In this document: positions 23,207 through 33,084 of the stretch, in pieces
Layout: every line of letters starts with the position of its first letter
Position numbering within the stretch: the stretch's first letter is position 1
Assembly: GCF_035712445.1 (NCBI RefSeq)
Contig: NZ_DASTAT010000142.1
Location: forward strand, 1-61,428
Source of the DNA: Oligoflexus sp.
GTDB lineage: Bacteria > Bdellovibrionota_B > Oligoflexia > Oligoflexales > Oligoflexaceae
Direction of reading: 5' to 3'
Length of the DNA: 61,428 bases
The notes under the pieces: generated by a model
The model's input: only the letters and a program-made list of their open reading frames with translations
Told to the model about the DNA's origin: nothing
The model's database searches: none
Made by a program: the position numbers and the translations under genes

Positions 23207-24709
23207 GTGTTCAATAAGTTAAATCGGACTCACGTTATTCTATTATTGGCGGCCTTTCCACTGGTCCAGCTTCTTTTTCTGTGGAACGTCCTGCCGCTGC
23301 CTCCCGTCGGTCAGCATGTGTGGAGACAGGTGACGGGACTCGCCTTTGCGCGCAACTATGCTTTTGAACATGCCCCCTTCTTTCTTCCCAGGCAGGACAT
23401 TCGTGTCGGTCTCGCCGATAACGGCATCGTCTATCATGAATTTCCTTTGATCTATTGGATCGTGGGCAAGCTGTACCAAATCTTTGGCTTTCACTTTGAA
23501 ATCGGTCGTGCACTGGCCTTCTGCGTGAATATCATCGGCGTGCCTGGAAGTTATGTCCTGGCGCGACAGCTCGATTATTCCAAGCGCCGCTCGCTCGCTT
23601 TTGCGCTTTTTTACTGTTTTTCGCCGCTTTTCTTTTATTACACGACGACCCTGCTGCCGGACCTCACGGCGCTGAACTTTTTTATCTGCGGCGTGGCTCT
23701 GGTTCTCTATGCGAATCGCGAGTCGATGAAGACCCTCGCGTACTTCGCGGGCGTTTTGCTGATCGCTCTGGCCGTGCTCACCAAACCATCGTGGGCCCTT
23801 TATGGGCTGCCTCTGCTGGCCGTCTTTTTCAGAAAATTTTGGACCGCAAAGCGTCTACCATCTTTTAAAGAACTCATTCATCCTGCGCTGGCCGGCGTGA
23901 TTATCCTGGGGCTTTTTCTTTGGCAGTATCTTTATAGTCGCGATCTCCTGGCGGCATCACCCTTGGAACGGGCCATACACGCCCAACTGAAAGTCGCTGA
24001 GCGTCCCCAGGGATGGAATGATCTCTGGCGCAATCTTTCGGCCGGCATCGGCAACTGGTTTATGGAAATCAATGTGGGTTGGGGCGCGATTCTGCTATTC
24101 CTGACCGGCGCCTGGACTGCGCTGCGGACGGGTATGAATGGAACGTTCTCGCGCCTTTTCTGGTCGCTTTATCTTCTGAGCTTCTGTATCTACGGCTACT
24201 TTTTCGTCATGCGCTTTGGTGATCACGACTATTATCTTACAGCGTCCCTCCCCTTGGCCGCTGCTCTCAGCAGCCGAGGCTTCGAGGTCTGGTTCACGCG
24301 CAACCGCCTTTGGAAAACCCTGGCCCTTATCCTTGCCCTTCTCTATCCGCTTGCCAGCTACATGAGGATCGAAGGCCGATGGTTTGGCAGTCGTCAGGTC
24401 CCAAGAGCCCTTTTGGAAGAGGCCCAGGGCTTTGAGCAGGTGATTCCAGCTGAAGATCGAGTCCTTGTCGTTGGTGACAAGACGCCTCTCACCTATCTAT
24501 ACTACATCAATCGCAAGGGCATCACCTACCTTTCCGTGCTGGATTCCAGTTTCCCTGAGACACTGGAAAAAGGCGATTTCCGCTGGCTTTTGATCGACAA
24601 AAAATATGTGGCGACGCCGCCGGTTCAGGTGCTGCAGAAATTCACGCTGGTTCCCGTGAAGCAGATTGATACTCTGGAACTTTATAAGCTCGAACCCGTG
24701 GGCCAATAA
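23207..24709 (+). CDS. Polytopic glycosyltransferase, GT39/ArnT-like
   Basis: A 500-residue membrane enzyme that probably transfers a sugar from a polyprenyl-phosphate donor to a lipid or protein outside the inner membrane. GTG at 23207 has GGGGA 8 bases ahead. Many membrane spans follow. The first loop carries QHVWRQVTGLAFARN and the following Asp-containing PFFLPRQDIRVG stretch, and YTTTLLPDLTALNFF is a typical GT39-like segment. The C-terminal domain is soluble. It overlaps the GT2 gene by one base, so the GT2 enzyme likely makes its lipid-linked donor. Confidence 0.78.
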   Translation: MFNKLNRTHVILLLAAFPLVQLLFLWNVLPLPPVGQHVWRQVTGLAFARNYAFEHAPFFLPRQDIRVGLADNGIVYHEFPLIYWIVGKLYQIFGFHFEIGRALAFCVNIIGVPGSYVLARQLDYSKRRSLAFALFYCFSPLFFYYTTTLLPDLTALNFFICGVALVLYANRESMKTLAYFAGVLLIALAVLTKPSWALYGLPLLAVFFRKFWTAKRLPSFKELIHPALAGVIILGLFLWQYLYSRDLLAASPLERAIHAQLKVAERPQGWNDLWRNLSAGIGNWFMEINVGWGAILLFLTGAWTALRTGMNGTFSRLFWSLYLLSFCIYGYFFVMRFGDHDYYLTASLPLAAALSSRGFEVWFTRNRLWKTLALILALLYPLASYMRIEGRWFGSRQVPRALLEEAQGFEQVIPAEDRVLVVGDKTPLTYLYYINRKGITYLSVLDSSFPETLEKGDFRWLLIDKKYVATPPVQVLQKFTLVPVKQIDTLELYKLEPVGQ

Positions 24710-25680
24710 TGATTAAAAATCTGATCATCCTTATCCCTGTGTTTAACGACTGGCCTTCATTCGCCAAGCTGGTCGAAGAAATCAGCCAGTTGAATCGCAA
24801 GAATTCTTTGGAATCCATCCATATCCTTGCGATCAACGATGGCTCCACGCTGACCCCGGAAACAAAGTCCCTGGAGCAGCGGCAGGATAAAACCCAGGTT
24901 TCCATACTGCACCTGAATCGGAATGTGGGTCATCAGAATGCGATAGCAGCCGGCCTCGGCTGGGTTGCTCAAAGTGAAGAGAACTTCGATGCTGTCGTCA
25001 TCATGGATGGAGATGGCGAAGACAAGCCGCAGGATATCGCCCAGCTTATCGACAAGGCTGAAGCCAACCCTGGGCATATCGTCATTGCCGCGCGCGGTCG
25101 TCGGAACGAGAGCCTGACCTTCCGCATGGGCTACGGTGTTTATAAGCTCCTCTTCCGTCTTTTCACAGGCTTTCGCATCTCATTTGGCAATTTCTCGCTG
25201 ATCCCCACCAGCTGCCTGACCCAGCTCGTCAACTCACGCGAAATCTGGCACTCCTATGCAGGCGGTGTTTTGCGGTCCCGCATTCCTAGAACCATGGTTC
25301 AGATCGATCGCGGCACCCGCTACTACGGTCAGTCCAAGATGAACTTCACCGGCCTCATTCTGCACGGGCTCAGCGCGATATCGGTGTTCGTGGACATCTG
25401 CACAGTGCGGGTTTTGATGATGACTTTGGGCTTCATCACCCTGTCCGCCTTGGGCATTGGGACCGTCGTGACGATGAAATTTCTAGGTCTCTCATCCCCG
25501 GGCTGGTCATCGACCATGGCTCTTTTGATGCTCGTGATCAGCATGCAATGTGTGCTACTCTCATTCTTCCTGATCTTCATCCTATTCATTTATCGAAACA
25601 TGAACACGCAGATCCCGGTGAACGCCTCCAACACCCTTGTCAAAGACGTGTCGCACTCAAGCTCTGAGAGAATTTTGTGA
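24709..25680 (+). CDS. GT2 glycosyltransferase, polyprenyl-phosphate type
   Basis: A 323-residue enzyme of the DPM1/ArnC/GtrB group, which makes polyprenyl-phosphate sugars on the cytoplasmic face. The N-terminal GT-A fold begins LIILIPVFNDWPSF, with the nucleotide-binding AINDGST and the metal-binding MDGDGEDKPQDI. Two C-terminal membrane spans (about residues 222-250 and 265-290) are typical of the group. Its start overlaps the GT39-like gene stop (TAATG), which fits donor synthesis followed by transfer. Confidence 0.85.
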   Translation: MIKNLIILIPVFNDWPSFAKLVEEISQLNRKNSLESIHILAINDGSTLTPETKSLEQRQDKTQVSILHLNRNVGHQNAIAAGLGWVAQSEENFDAVVIMDGDGEDKPQDIAQLIDKAEANPGHIVIAARGRRNESLTFRMGYGVYKLLFRLFTGFRISFGNFSLIPTSCLTQLVNSREIWHSYAGGVLRSRIPRTMVQIDRGTRYYGQSKMNFTGLILHGLSAISVFVDICTVRVLMMTLGFITLSALGIGTVVTMKFLGLSSPGWSSTMALLMLVISMQCVLLSFFLIFILFIYRNMNTQIPVNASNTLVKDVSHSSSERIL

Positions 25681-25740
25681 GAATGGCTTAGCGGTTCGGA
25701 GGAAACGAAGGCAGAGTGCTGCAAGAAGAAAAGAGCGTGA

Positions 25741-27057
25741 ATGTCAAAGAGCGACCAGGATCTTCCTCATGAGATGATCCAGCAGATCACAGAACCACTG
25801 ACGCGTTTTCTCAAAATCGAAGCCGCAGCAGGCACCATTCTGCTCGGAGCCATGCTCGTGGCCGTGGCGGTGACGAATTCGGTCTGGTCGAGCGCATTCA
25901 GCGCGTTCTGGGAGATGAATATTGGCATCCATCTTGGAACCTGGGATCTCAGCCGCCCGCTGCGGGGCTGGATCAATGATGGCCTGATGACCCTCTTCTT
26001 TTTCGTCGTTGCCTTGGAACTGAAGCGTGAACTCGTTCGCGGTGAACTGCGGAGCTTTCATATGGCGATGCTGCCCTTGGCGGGCGCCTTGGGCGGCATG
26101 CTGTTCCCTGCCTTGCTGTATCTCTTTGTGATGCGCGATACAGCTGAGGTCCACGGCTGGGGAACCGTAATGGCCACGGATACCGCTTTCATGATAGCCT
26201 GCCTCGCTATTCTAGGCAGGCGCATCCCTTCGAGCCTTCGGCTTTTTCTTCTGTCGCTTGCTATCTTTGACGATGTTGGTGCGATTCTGGTTGTCGCCTT
26301 CGGCTATGGTCATGCGCTTGATTGGACGGCGCTGGGCTTTGGTCTTGCCGGATTTATCGCTGTGGCCGGCTTTACCTGGATGGGCGTGAGAAGTTCCCCC
26401 GTTTATTCCCTGTTCGGCGTCGCCATCTGGTTCTGCGTCGACGTTTCCGGCCTTCATCCTACTATCGTAGGTGTCGTGCTGGGATTGATGACTCCGGCTC
26501 GGGGATGGGTCAGCGACGAACGCCTGCGCTTCATCTTCGGCAAAGTCCTTTCCTACCCCAGCGGTGACCATTGGAGCGGCGATACAGTCGATCGCCACGA
26601 TCTTCGTCTCGCAGGAACAGCGGCACGCGAAACGCTCTCACCTGTGGAACGGCTCGAAATAAGGCTGCATCCCTGGGTGGGTTTCGGCATCATGCCCGTC
26701 TTTGCGCTGGCGAATGCTGGGGTTGCTTTGTCGCCTGAGTCTTTGGCCCAGCCTCTTACCTATGCCATAATTTTTGCGCTGGTGTGCGGAAAGCCTTTGG
26801 GGGTTATATCCATGAGCTGGCTTGCCGTCCGCCTTGGTCTCGCCACACTGTTTGCAAAATTAAACTGGTCTTTGATTGCAGGTGGAAGCCTCTTAACCGG
26901 CATAGGCTTCACCATGTCACTCTTCATTGCAGGGCTCGCATTCACCCCATCCTCTCTTGATGCCGCCAAGACTGGAATCCTCGCGGCATCCCTGATCTCG
27001 GCCGCAGCCGGACTTCTGGCCTTGACGGTTCTGAGCTCCAGAACGTCGCGTTCCTAA
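25741..27057 (+). CDS. nhaA: Na+/H+ antiporter NhaA
   Basis: A 438-residue inner-membrane antiporter that expels sodium in exchange for protons. The family hallmarks are clear: WINDGLMTLFFFVVALELKR near residue 75, MATDTAFMIACLAILG with the conserved TDT, and LFLLSLAIFDDVGAIL with the paired Asp residues that bind Na+. GIGFTMSLFIAGLAF is the usual C-terminal helix. Length is slightly above the usual 390 because of an N-terminal extension. It converges with the histidine kinase gene, overlapping by 4 bases. Confidence 0.95.
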   Translation: MSKSDQDLPHEMIQQITEPLTRFLKIEAAAGTILLGAMLVAVAVTNSVWSSAFSAFWEMNIGIHLGTWDLSRPLRGWINDGLMTLFFFVVALELKRELVRGELRSFHMAMLPLAGALGGMLFPALLYLFVMRDTAEVHGWGTVMATDTAFMIACLAILGRRIPSSLRLFLLSLAIFDDVGAILVVAFGYGHALDWTALGFGLAGFIAVAGFTWMGVRSSPVYSLFGVAIWFCVDVSGLHPTIVGVVLGLMTPARGWVSDERLRFIFGKVLSYPSGDHWSGDTVDRHDLRLAGTAARETLSPVERLEIRLHPWVGFGIMPVFALANAGVALSPESLAQPLTYAIIFALVCGKPLGVISMSWLAVRLGLATLFAKLNWSLIAGGSLLTGIGFTMSLFIAGLAFTPSSLDAAKTGILAASLISAAAGLLALTVLSSRTSRS

Positions 27058-28244
27058 CCGTTCGACCGGCGACCAAGAGGAAGCGTAAACGAGAATGTGC
27101 TCCCTTGTCCGAGCCGGGAATCCACCCAAATCCGGCCGCGATGAGCTTCCACGATCATCTTGGAAATATAGAGTCCGATTCCAAGACCACTGCGATTCTG
27201 CTCGGCAATCTGCCAGAAACGTTCAAAAATCTTTTCCTGCATATCTTCCGGTATACCAGGGCCGGTATCGGAAACGGAGACTTGAACCTCCTCAGCGCGA
27301 CACTCCACCGATAAGCTCACGTGCCCACCCTTGGGTGTGAATTTGAGAGCATTGCTGATCAGGTTCGCGAGCACCTGGGAAATGCGGTCCTGGTCACAGA
27401 TGACAAGGGCGTTGGTGTTGGAACAGTTCCGGTGAAGAGAGAGCTTTTTATCAGTGGCCTGATGCTCAAACGTCCTGAAGGAATACTGGATAATGTCATT
27501 GAAGTCATGGCGTTCGACTTGCAGGGTCACCTTGCCCGCAGCCATGCGCTCCATATCCAGAATATCGCTGATAAGCCTCAGCGCCTCATGAGCGTTGCGA
27601 CCGATGAGATCCATATATTCATTCCTGATCTCGTCAGCCGTCCCATCGTGCTCCGCTGACTTCATCAGGTCCACAGCCATGGAGATGGACGCCAGGGGAT
27701 TTTTAAGGTCATGGCTCACGATGGCCAGGAGTTCCTGCCTGCTCGTGAGAGCTGCTCGGGTTGCGAGATGCCCCTTCATCTCGTCTGAGTGTATATTCGC
27801 CGCCCGAAGATATTCATTATCCGTCCATTTTCTTTCGGAGTTAAGATCCTGATCGGTTTCCGTGCGTTCTTCCTGCAACAGCTCGTTCTCAACTCGCTGT
27901 TTCTGGCTGCGTTCACGTTCCAAGACCTGATCCATTTGGCATCTCTCACGATCAAGAGCGCTGTCGATCCTTTGCCGCTCCTCCAGAAGCTGCTCATCGA
28001 CCTGGCTTGCGCCTGACACTGTCCTGTCTATCTTCCGCGAATTGTCGCCCTCGACCCTGATTTGGGTTCGAGTCTCATCAGCCTCTTCGCGGCTTGTTGA
28101 GACGGACTCATCAGCATGGCGTTCCAGCCGCTTCTTCGCTTCCAATAAAGACTGATCGGTCTTGGCCCGTTCAGCACTCAAGCTTTGGTCTGTTCGTTCG
28201 CGACCATTGGGTGTGGACGTGTCTTCATTCTGGTCTGCTATCAT
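27054..28244 (-). CDS. Soluble histidine kinase with long N-terminal coiled coil
   Basis: A 396-residue kinase without membrane spans. The ATG at 28244 is preferred (AAGG 8 bases ahead). Residues of about 15-150 form a charged coiled coil made of loose repeats of a TDQSL/ER unit (RERTDQSLSAERAKTDQSL). The HisKA domain has IVSHDLKNPLASISM with the phosphorylated His. The ATPase domain has VLANLISNALKF, DTGPGIPEDM and GLGIGLYISK. No sensor domain or receiver is attached and no response regulator is adjacent, so input probably comes through the coiled coil. Confidence 0.88.
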   Translation of the reverse strand: MIADQNEDTSTPNGRERTDQSLSAERAKTDQSLLEAKKRLERHADESVSTSREEADETRTQIRVEGDNSRKIDRTVSGASQVDEQLLEERQRIDSALDRERCQMDQVLERERSQKQRVENELLQEERTETDQDLNSERKWTDNEYLRAANIHSDEMKGHLATRAALTSRQELLAIVSHDLKNPLASISMAVDLMKSAEHDGTADEIRNEYMDLIGRNAHEALRLISDILDMERMAAGKVTLQVERHDFNDIIQYSFRTFEHQATDKKLSLHRNCSNTNALVICDQDRISQVLANLISNALKFTPKGGHVSLSVECRAEEVQVSVSDTGPGIPEDMQEKIFERFWQIAEQNRSGLGIGLYISKMIVEAHRGRIWVDSRLGQGSTFSFTLPLGRRSNG

Positions 28245-28378
28245 AAATAACCCTTCAATGGCTGCGATCCTGATGGCATTCATATCAAACATTGCCGCCA
28301 TTTTCAGCAAATTCCATGAGTTTCTCAACGCCATCCTTATGGCGCTCTAAACTCTGTCGTCAAACTCATGAGGTGACT

Positions 28379-29185
28379 TTATAATCCCGGCCTTTTCTCG
28401 CAGCGGTGCAAGACATCGATGAAATCAGTCTTAGGCATAAGGGAAATTGGGACTTCGAAAGACCACTTCTCATAGATCTTCGCCAAAGCATCGGTCTTGG
28501 CGAGTCGCTCGATTTCCTCGTCATACAGATCGCGCAGTTTGCGCCCGCGGTTGTTTTTTGTGAAAAGCATGTAAAGGGTGTCGGAGAAAATCTCAGCGCA
28601 TTCGAATTCATCGCGTGACCCTGGAATAAGATCGAGGGTATCGGACAGCTGCACGAGGTTATCCAGGTAATAATCCACGCGACCGGAAAGCACCATGCGA
28701 ATGCCCTGCTCACGGCTGGCAATTTCGTGTCCTTTCAGATGCTCTTTGATGTCCTGTGGAAACTCATCAATATAACCCATCGGCCACACACCTATTTTGC
28801 TTTGGAGCCGGTCGATCACCGGCGGTTTCAAAGCGCCCTTTCTCTGGAAGATGACTTCCCAGCCCTGAATCAAAGGCTGGCGCGAAATGTAATAACCAGG
28901 GATCGGCGTGGTGCCTCCGGTGAAGTCGGCTTTGCCCACCTGGACATTGTGCAGGGCCCGTTTCCACGGCACGGTCTCCCGTTTCACCGTGATGCCTTTC
29001 GCCCTGAAGACCTGTTTCACAAGATCCACATAAAGACCTTTGCCCTCTCCATTCACATAGCCTTCCCAGTCGTTGGGTGTATGCCAGACCACTGTTTTCA
29101 CGGAATGCTGGGCCGATACGGGAAGGGCAGGGACAAATATCAAAAGCCCCAGACATAGACTTCGTATGCGTGGCAGGTTTTTCAT
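28379..29185 (-). CDS. Periplasmic solute-binding protein, SBP_bac_3 family
   Basis: A 268-residue exported protein. Signal peptide MKNLPRIRSLCLGLLIFVPALPVSA, then the first lobe VVWHTPNDWEGYVNGEGKGL and YVDLVKQVFRAKGITV, in the pattern of amino-acid-binding proteins. No transporter genes are adjacent, and orphan SBP_bac_3 proteins of this sort in predatory and related bacteria often lack a permease. The ligand is unknown. Confidence 0.82.
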   Translation of the reverse strand: MKNLPRIRSLCLGLLIFVPALPVSAQHSVKTVVWHTPNDWEGYVNGEGKGLYVDLVKQVFRAKGITVKRETVPWKRALHNVQVGKADFTGGTTPIPGYYISRQPLIQGWEVIFQRKGALKPPVIDRLQSKIGVWPMGYIDEFPQDIKEHLKGHEIASREQGIRMVLSGRVDYYLDNLVQLSDTLDLIPGSRDEFECAEIFSDTLYMLFTKNNRGRKLRDLYDEEIERLAKTDALAKIYEKWSFEVPISLMPKTDFIDVLHRCEKRPGL

Positions 29186-29425
29186 CCGCCTCTCCGACTA
29201 TGAACCCACGAGTGAATCTAGTCCCAATAAACATAATGCTCGGAACGCTGCCAAGTAAATTATCCTGAATTCACTGAGCTGCAAGAGTTTCGTGGATCCA
29301 AACCTTGGTTAACTATAGCCATGGTTATTTTTCATTCGGCAGACGGGCCCGGGGGGCTCAATTTGATCTTTCCGAGGACCCTGATCAGAGGTAGCCTGGA
29401 TGGGCAAGACGGGAGGTCCTCATCC

Positions 29426-30751
29426 ATGGCGCACAGCTTTGTCCGGACAGTGTTCACGTTGGTCTTGAGTTTGCTGCTTCCCACGTGGGCTTTGGGAACA
29501 GACCCGGCCCCCCGGTGGCTTGAGCTTCACCTGGGTACGATTGGAGCGGCCTCCGCAGATATCCTGAAAAGCGCCTTCAATGAGATCGGAAGAGAGAAGA
29601 TGGAAGGGCTCCTCATCGTTCTGGATACGCCCGGCGGATCCCTCGATGCCACGCGCACCATGGTCCAGGATATTATGGGGTCCACTGTTCCTGTCGTGGT
29701 CTGGGTCGGCCCTGATGGCGCGCATGCAGGCAGTGCCGGGACTTTTATCACTCTGGCCGCGCATGTGGCAAGCATGGCACCGGGAACGAATATCGGCGCA
29801 GCGCATCCAATCGAAATCGGTGGTGGGGATATCGATGGCCCGTCCGACCTGCGTTCCAAGGTGGAAAACGATACGGTCGCTTTTATTCAGTCCATCGCCG
29901 GAACCCGCGGCAGGAACCAGGAGATGGCCGCGTCCTTCGTCCGCAATTCCCTGGCTATCACCGCGAAGGAAGCCCTGGAAAACAAGGTGATAGATGTGAT
30001 CGCGCCGGATATTAAAACGCTGATGAAGGGTATTGATGGGCGCGAAGTGAAGATAGGGGAGACCACGAAAACTCTGCAAACCGCTGGCGCCGAACTTGTC
30101 ACCTTCCAAAGGAGTTTTCGCCACGAGCTTTTGGAAATCCTCAGCAATCCCAATCTTTTTTATCTCCTCTTCATCGTCGGTCTGCTAGGCCTTGCTTTTG
30201 AAATCACCCACCCCGGCGTCATCGCTCCCGGCGTGGTGGGCGCCATCTGTCTGCTGCTGGCTCTGATTGCCTCCTCGGTATTGCCAGTCAACTTCGGAGC
30301 CATGCTCCTGATCCTGGCCAGCGTCGTCTTTATGGTGGCGGAAATATTCCTGCCGAGCTTTGGAGCTTTGGGAATCGGAGGCTTGATCGGCTTTGTTACG
30401 GGATCCATTCTTCTGATCGACGATAAAGCGGAGCCTGGCATGCGCATCTCGCGCTGGCTGATCATTCCATCGGCCCTGTTTCTGCTCCTATTTTTCCTGG
30501 GCCTGGGTTGGCTCGTCATGCGGAACATGCGCGCCAAGCCCAAGACGGGAGTGGAAACTCTTTTAGGAGCGGAAGTCGAAGCGGTCGAATACTTCATTGA
30601 CGGCCATGGTCGCGTCCGCATATTCGGAGAATACTGGAATGCCACGGAAGTGAATCATCAAACCGTCAAGCCGGGCGACCGACTTTTGGTTGAAGAGATT
30701 GAGGGACTGAATCTGAAGCTAAGGCTCCTGCCATCGACACGAAAGGATTGA
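29426..30751 (+). CDS. NfeD-family membrane serine protease
   Basis: A 441-residue ClpP-class protease fused to an NfeD membrane part. The ATG at 29426 has GGGAGG 9 bases ahead and starts a signal sequence. The catalytic Ser103 lies in GAHAGSAGTFI, and the Lys is expected in AITAKEA. After the protease come several membrane spans (about 230-350) and an OB-fold C-terminus (LLGAEVEAVEYFIDGHGRV). NfeD proteases act with the stomatin encoded 2 bases downstream, in membrane protein quality control. Confidence 0.9.
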   Translation: MAHSFVRTVFTLVLSLLLPTWALGTDPAPRWLELHLGTIGAASADILKSAFNEIGREKMEGLLIVLDTPGGSLDATRTMVQDIMGSTVPVVVWVGPDGAHAGSAGTFITLAAHVASMAPGTNIGAAHPIEIGGGDIDGPSDLRSKVENDTVAFIQSIAGTRGRNQEMAASFVRNSLAITAKEALENKVIDVIAPDIKTLMKGIDGREVKIGETTKTLQTAGAELVTFQRSFRHELLEILSNPNLFYLLFIVGLLGLAFEITHPGVIAPGVVGAICLLLALIASSVLPVNFGAMLLILASVVFMVAEIFLPSFGALGIGGLIGFVTGSILLIDDKAEPGMRISRWLIIPSALFLLLFFLGLGWLVMRNMRAKPKTGVETLLGAEVEAVEYFIDGHGRVRIFGEYWNATEVNHQTVKPGDRLLVEEIEGLNLKLRLLPSTRKD

Positions 30752-30753
30752 CT

Positions 30754-31521
30754 ATGGAATACTCCATGCTGGTTTTACTGCTCATCGTTATTCTTCTGCT
30801 CATCAGCTCTGCGGTCCGCATCATCCCGGAATACCAAAGAGCCATTGTCTTTCGATTGGGACGTGCCTTGAATGTGCCGAAGGGGCCCGGCATCATCTTT
30901 CTGATTCCCGGTGTGGATCGCATCGAAGCGCGCGTGTCCACGCGAATCGTGACCATGGACATAGATCCTCAGGATGTTATCACCCGCGATAACATCTCGC
31001 TGAAGGTGAATGCCGTCGTCTATTTTAAAGTCGTCGACAGCATGAAGGCCGTCATCAATGTGGAAAATTACCTTTATGCCACCGCCCAGCTTTCCCAGAC
31101 GCATCTGCGTTCTGTATTGGGCGAACATTCCCTGGACGAGCTCCTCGCCGAACGGGATAAGATCAACCTGCACCTGCAGCGTATTCTCGATCAAAACACC
31201 GACTCCTGGGGCATAAAAGTCGTGGCTGTCGAGGTGAAACATGTCGACCTTCCACCGGATCAGCAAAGGGCCATGGCTCGTCAGGCGGAAGCCGAGCGGG
31301 AACGTCGCGCCAAAGTTATTGCCGCGGAAGGGGAGTTCCAGGCGGCGCAAACCCTCAAAAATGCTGCGGATTTGATCTCCAATAATTCCACGGCCTTGCA
31401 GCTCCGTTATCTGCAAACCATGGCCGATATGGCGACTTCGAACAACGCAAAAACGCTGTTCTTTCCCATTCCGATCGATTTACTGGAGGCGTTTCAGAAT
31501 ATGAAGCCGCGGAAGGAATGA
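30754..31521 (+). CDS. Stomatin/prohibitin-family membrane protein
   Basis: A 255-residue SPFH-domain protein with one N-terminal anchor (LVLLLIVILLLISSAV), then RIIPEYQRAIVFRLGRAL and the SPFH core (DPQDVITRDNISLKVNAVVY). The C-terminal helix is charged (MARQAEAERERRAKVIAAEG). The ATG at 30754 is chosen because AAAGGA lies 6 bases ahead; a TTG two codons earlier is unlikely. It pairs with the NfeD protease, which is the usual arrangement. Confidence 0.92.
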   Translation: MEYSMLVLLLIVILLLISSAVRIIPEYQRAIVFRLGRALNVPKGPGIIFLIPGVDRIEARVSTRIVTMDIDPQDVITRDNISLKVNAVVYFKVVDSMKAVINVENYLYATAQLSQTHLRSVLGEHSLDELLAERDKINLHLQRILDQNTDSWGIKVVAVEVKHVDLPPDQQRAMARQAEAERERRAKVIAAEGEFQAAQTLKNAADLISNNSTALQLRYLQTMADMATSNNAKTLFFPIPIDLLEAFQNMKPRKE

Positions 31522-31599
31522 GACGCGCAGCGAACTCATGACTTTTGGGGGCTCTTCTGCTAGGGTGTTCTCGCCACGGATCCTAGGGAGAGCCACGCC

Positions 31600-32811
31600 A
31601 TGTCCAAACCCAAACGTCAACCCGAGACGCCTGCTGCCAGCCTTGATCTGAATAACACCAAGGTCGCCTTTGCCTCGCTCAGCGATGGTCAACTGCAGCA
31701 GGCTATTTTTCTTTTCCGCGTCATCGGCAGTCCGACTGTAGTGAAACTCGGTCCGACCTTGGCCGGACTCTCGCTCAAACTGCGTCTGCCCGTGCAGGGC
31801 CTGATCAAAAAAACCATCTTTTCCCATTTCTGCGGCGGGGAAACCATCCCTGATTGCCTGCCCCGCATCCAGCAGCTGGGTTCGAAGAATGTAGGCACCA
31901 TCCTTGATTTTGCCCGTGAAGGTGGAGGCAAGGATGCGGACTTTGATATCGTCACGCAGGAAATCATCCGAACCATCGACATGGCCGCGCAGCATCGCAA
32001 GATGATACCCTTTGCGGTCTTCAAACCCACAGGCGTGGCCTCACTTGATCTTTTGGCGAAGGTCGATCGCGGTGATGTGCTGAGCGTGGATGAGCAGTCG
32101 GCTTATGCCCGCGTTCAGGGCCGTTTCGCAGCGATCTGCGAGCATGCTGCGAAAAAGCGCGTGCGCATCATGATCGATGCCGAGGAATCCTGGATTCAAA
32201 AAGCGGTCGATACCCTGGCCATGGATCTGATGGCTCGATTGAATAAAGAGGAAGCCATCGTCTTCAACACCATCCAGCTCTATCGCCATGATCGTTTGGA
32301 ATTCATCAAGGCCTGTCATGAGACGGCGAAGGCGCAGGGCTTTCAGCTCGGCTTCAAACTCGTGCGGGGCGCCTATCTGGAAAAAGAGAACGACAAGGCA
32401 GCCGAAGACGGCCGTCCGTCGCCCATCAATCCAACCAAGGAAGCCACCGACCGCGAGTATAACGAAGCCTTGAAATTCTGCGTGGCCAACGTCGATCGCA
32501 TCGCCATCTGCGCAGGAACGCATAATGAGGATTCCGTGCGTCTTCTGGTTGACCTGATGGCCCAACACCAGATCGCTGCGAATGATGAACGCATACACTT
32601 CGCTCAGCTGCTCGGGATGAGCGATAACATCAGCTTCAACCTTGCCGCATCCGGTTACCTTGTTGCCAAGTATGTTCCTTATGGAACGGTGGCGGAACTT
32701 CTGCCCTATCTTACAAGGCGCGCTCAGGAAAATTCCTCGGTGCTGGGCCAGAGCAGTCGCGAGCTCGATCTTTTGAATCGCGAATGGGCTCGACGTAAAG
32801 CCGCAAAGTAA
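31600..32811 (+). CDS. putA: Monofunctional proline dehydrogenase
   Basis: A 403-residue FAD-dependent enzyme that oxidises proline to pyrroline-5-carboxylate. The TIM-barrel features are visible: KPTGVASLDLL, RIMIDAEESWIQ, QLYRHDR, KLVRGAYLEKEN and the active-site CAGTHNEDS. QLLGMSDNISFNLAASG precedes the C-terminal YVPYGTVAELLPYLTRRAQE motif typical of proline dehydrogenases. The second enzyme of the pathway, P5C dehydrogenase, is not encoded nearby. The symbol follows common usage for the domain; prodH would serve equally. Confidence 0.92.
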   Translation: MSKPKRQPETPAASLDLNNTKVAFASLSDGQLQQAIFLFRVIGSPTVVKLGPTLAGLSLKLRLPVQGLIKKTIFSHFCGGETIPDCLPRIQQLGSKNVGTILDFAREGGGKDADFDIVTQEIIRTIDMAAQHRKMIPFAVFKPTGVASLDLLAKVDRGDVLSVDEQSAYARVQGRFAAICEHAAKKRVRIMIDAEESWIQKAVDTLAMDLMARLNKEEAIVFNTIQLYRHDRLEFIKACHETAKAQGFQLGFKLVRGAYLEKENDKAAEDGRPSPINPTKEATDREYNEALKFCVANVDRIAICAGTHNEDSVRLLVDLMAQHQIAANDERIHFAQLLGMSDNISFNLAASGYLVAKYVPYGTVAELLPYLTRRAQENSSVLGQSSRELDLLNREWARRKAAK

Positions 32812-33084
32812 ATCTCCAACTGCATTATCGGGGCGGGCAGTTCTTGCCCTCCTTATACTACCCATGCCTCGTGTTACACTCTTTACAAGGCTTGATGGCA
32901 TTCATGCGTAAGAAATCGGCTTCGTTTTCCGATTTCTGCGTTACGAAAATTCATCGTAATTACCAATAATTGCGCTCAAGTCCGCGTTGCTCCCAGCGAA
33001 TGTTTAAGGTTTGGAACCGTTTCACCGAACTATTTCGTTATAGGAAGGTTTCCCCGTGCGGGAAGCTTGATTAGAGGTCAACCT
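32812..33084. other. Spacer before the TPR cluster, with a structured inverted repeat
   Basis: No gene. GAAATCGG (32912-32919) pairs with CCGATTTC (32929-32936), and the outer CGTAA/TTACG at 32907-32911 and 32941-32945 extends the stem. There is no T-run. A small GGGCA/TGCCC hairpin just after the proline dehydrogenase gene may end it. The promoter of the cluster should be here. Confidence 0.45.
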
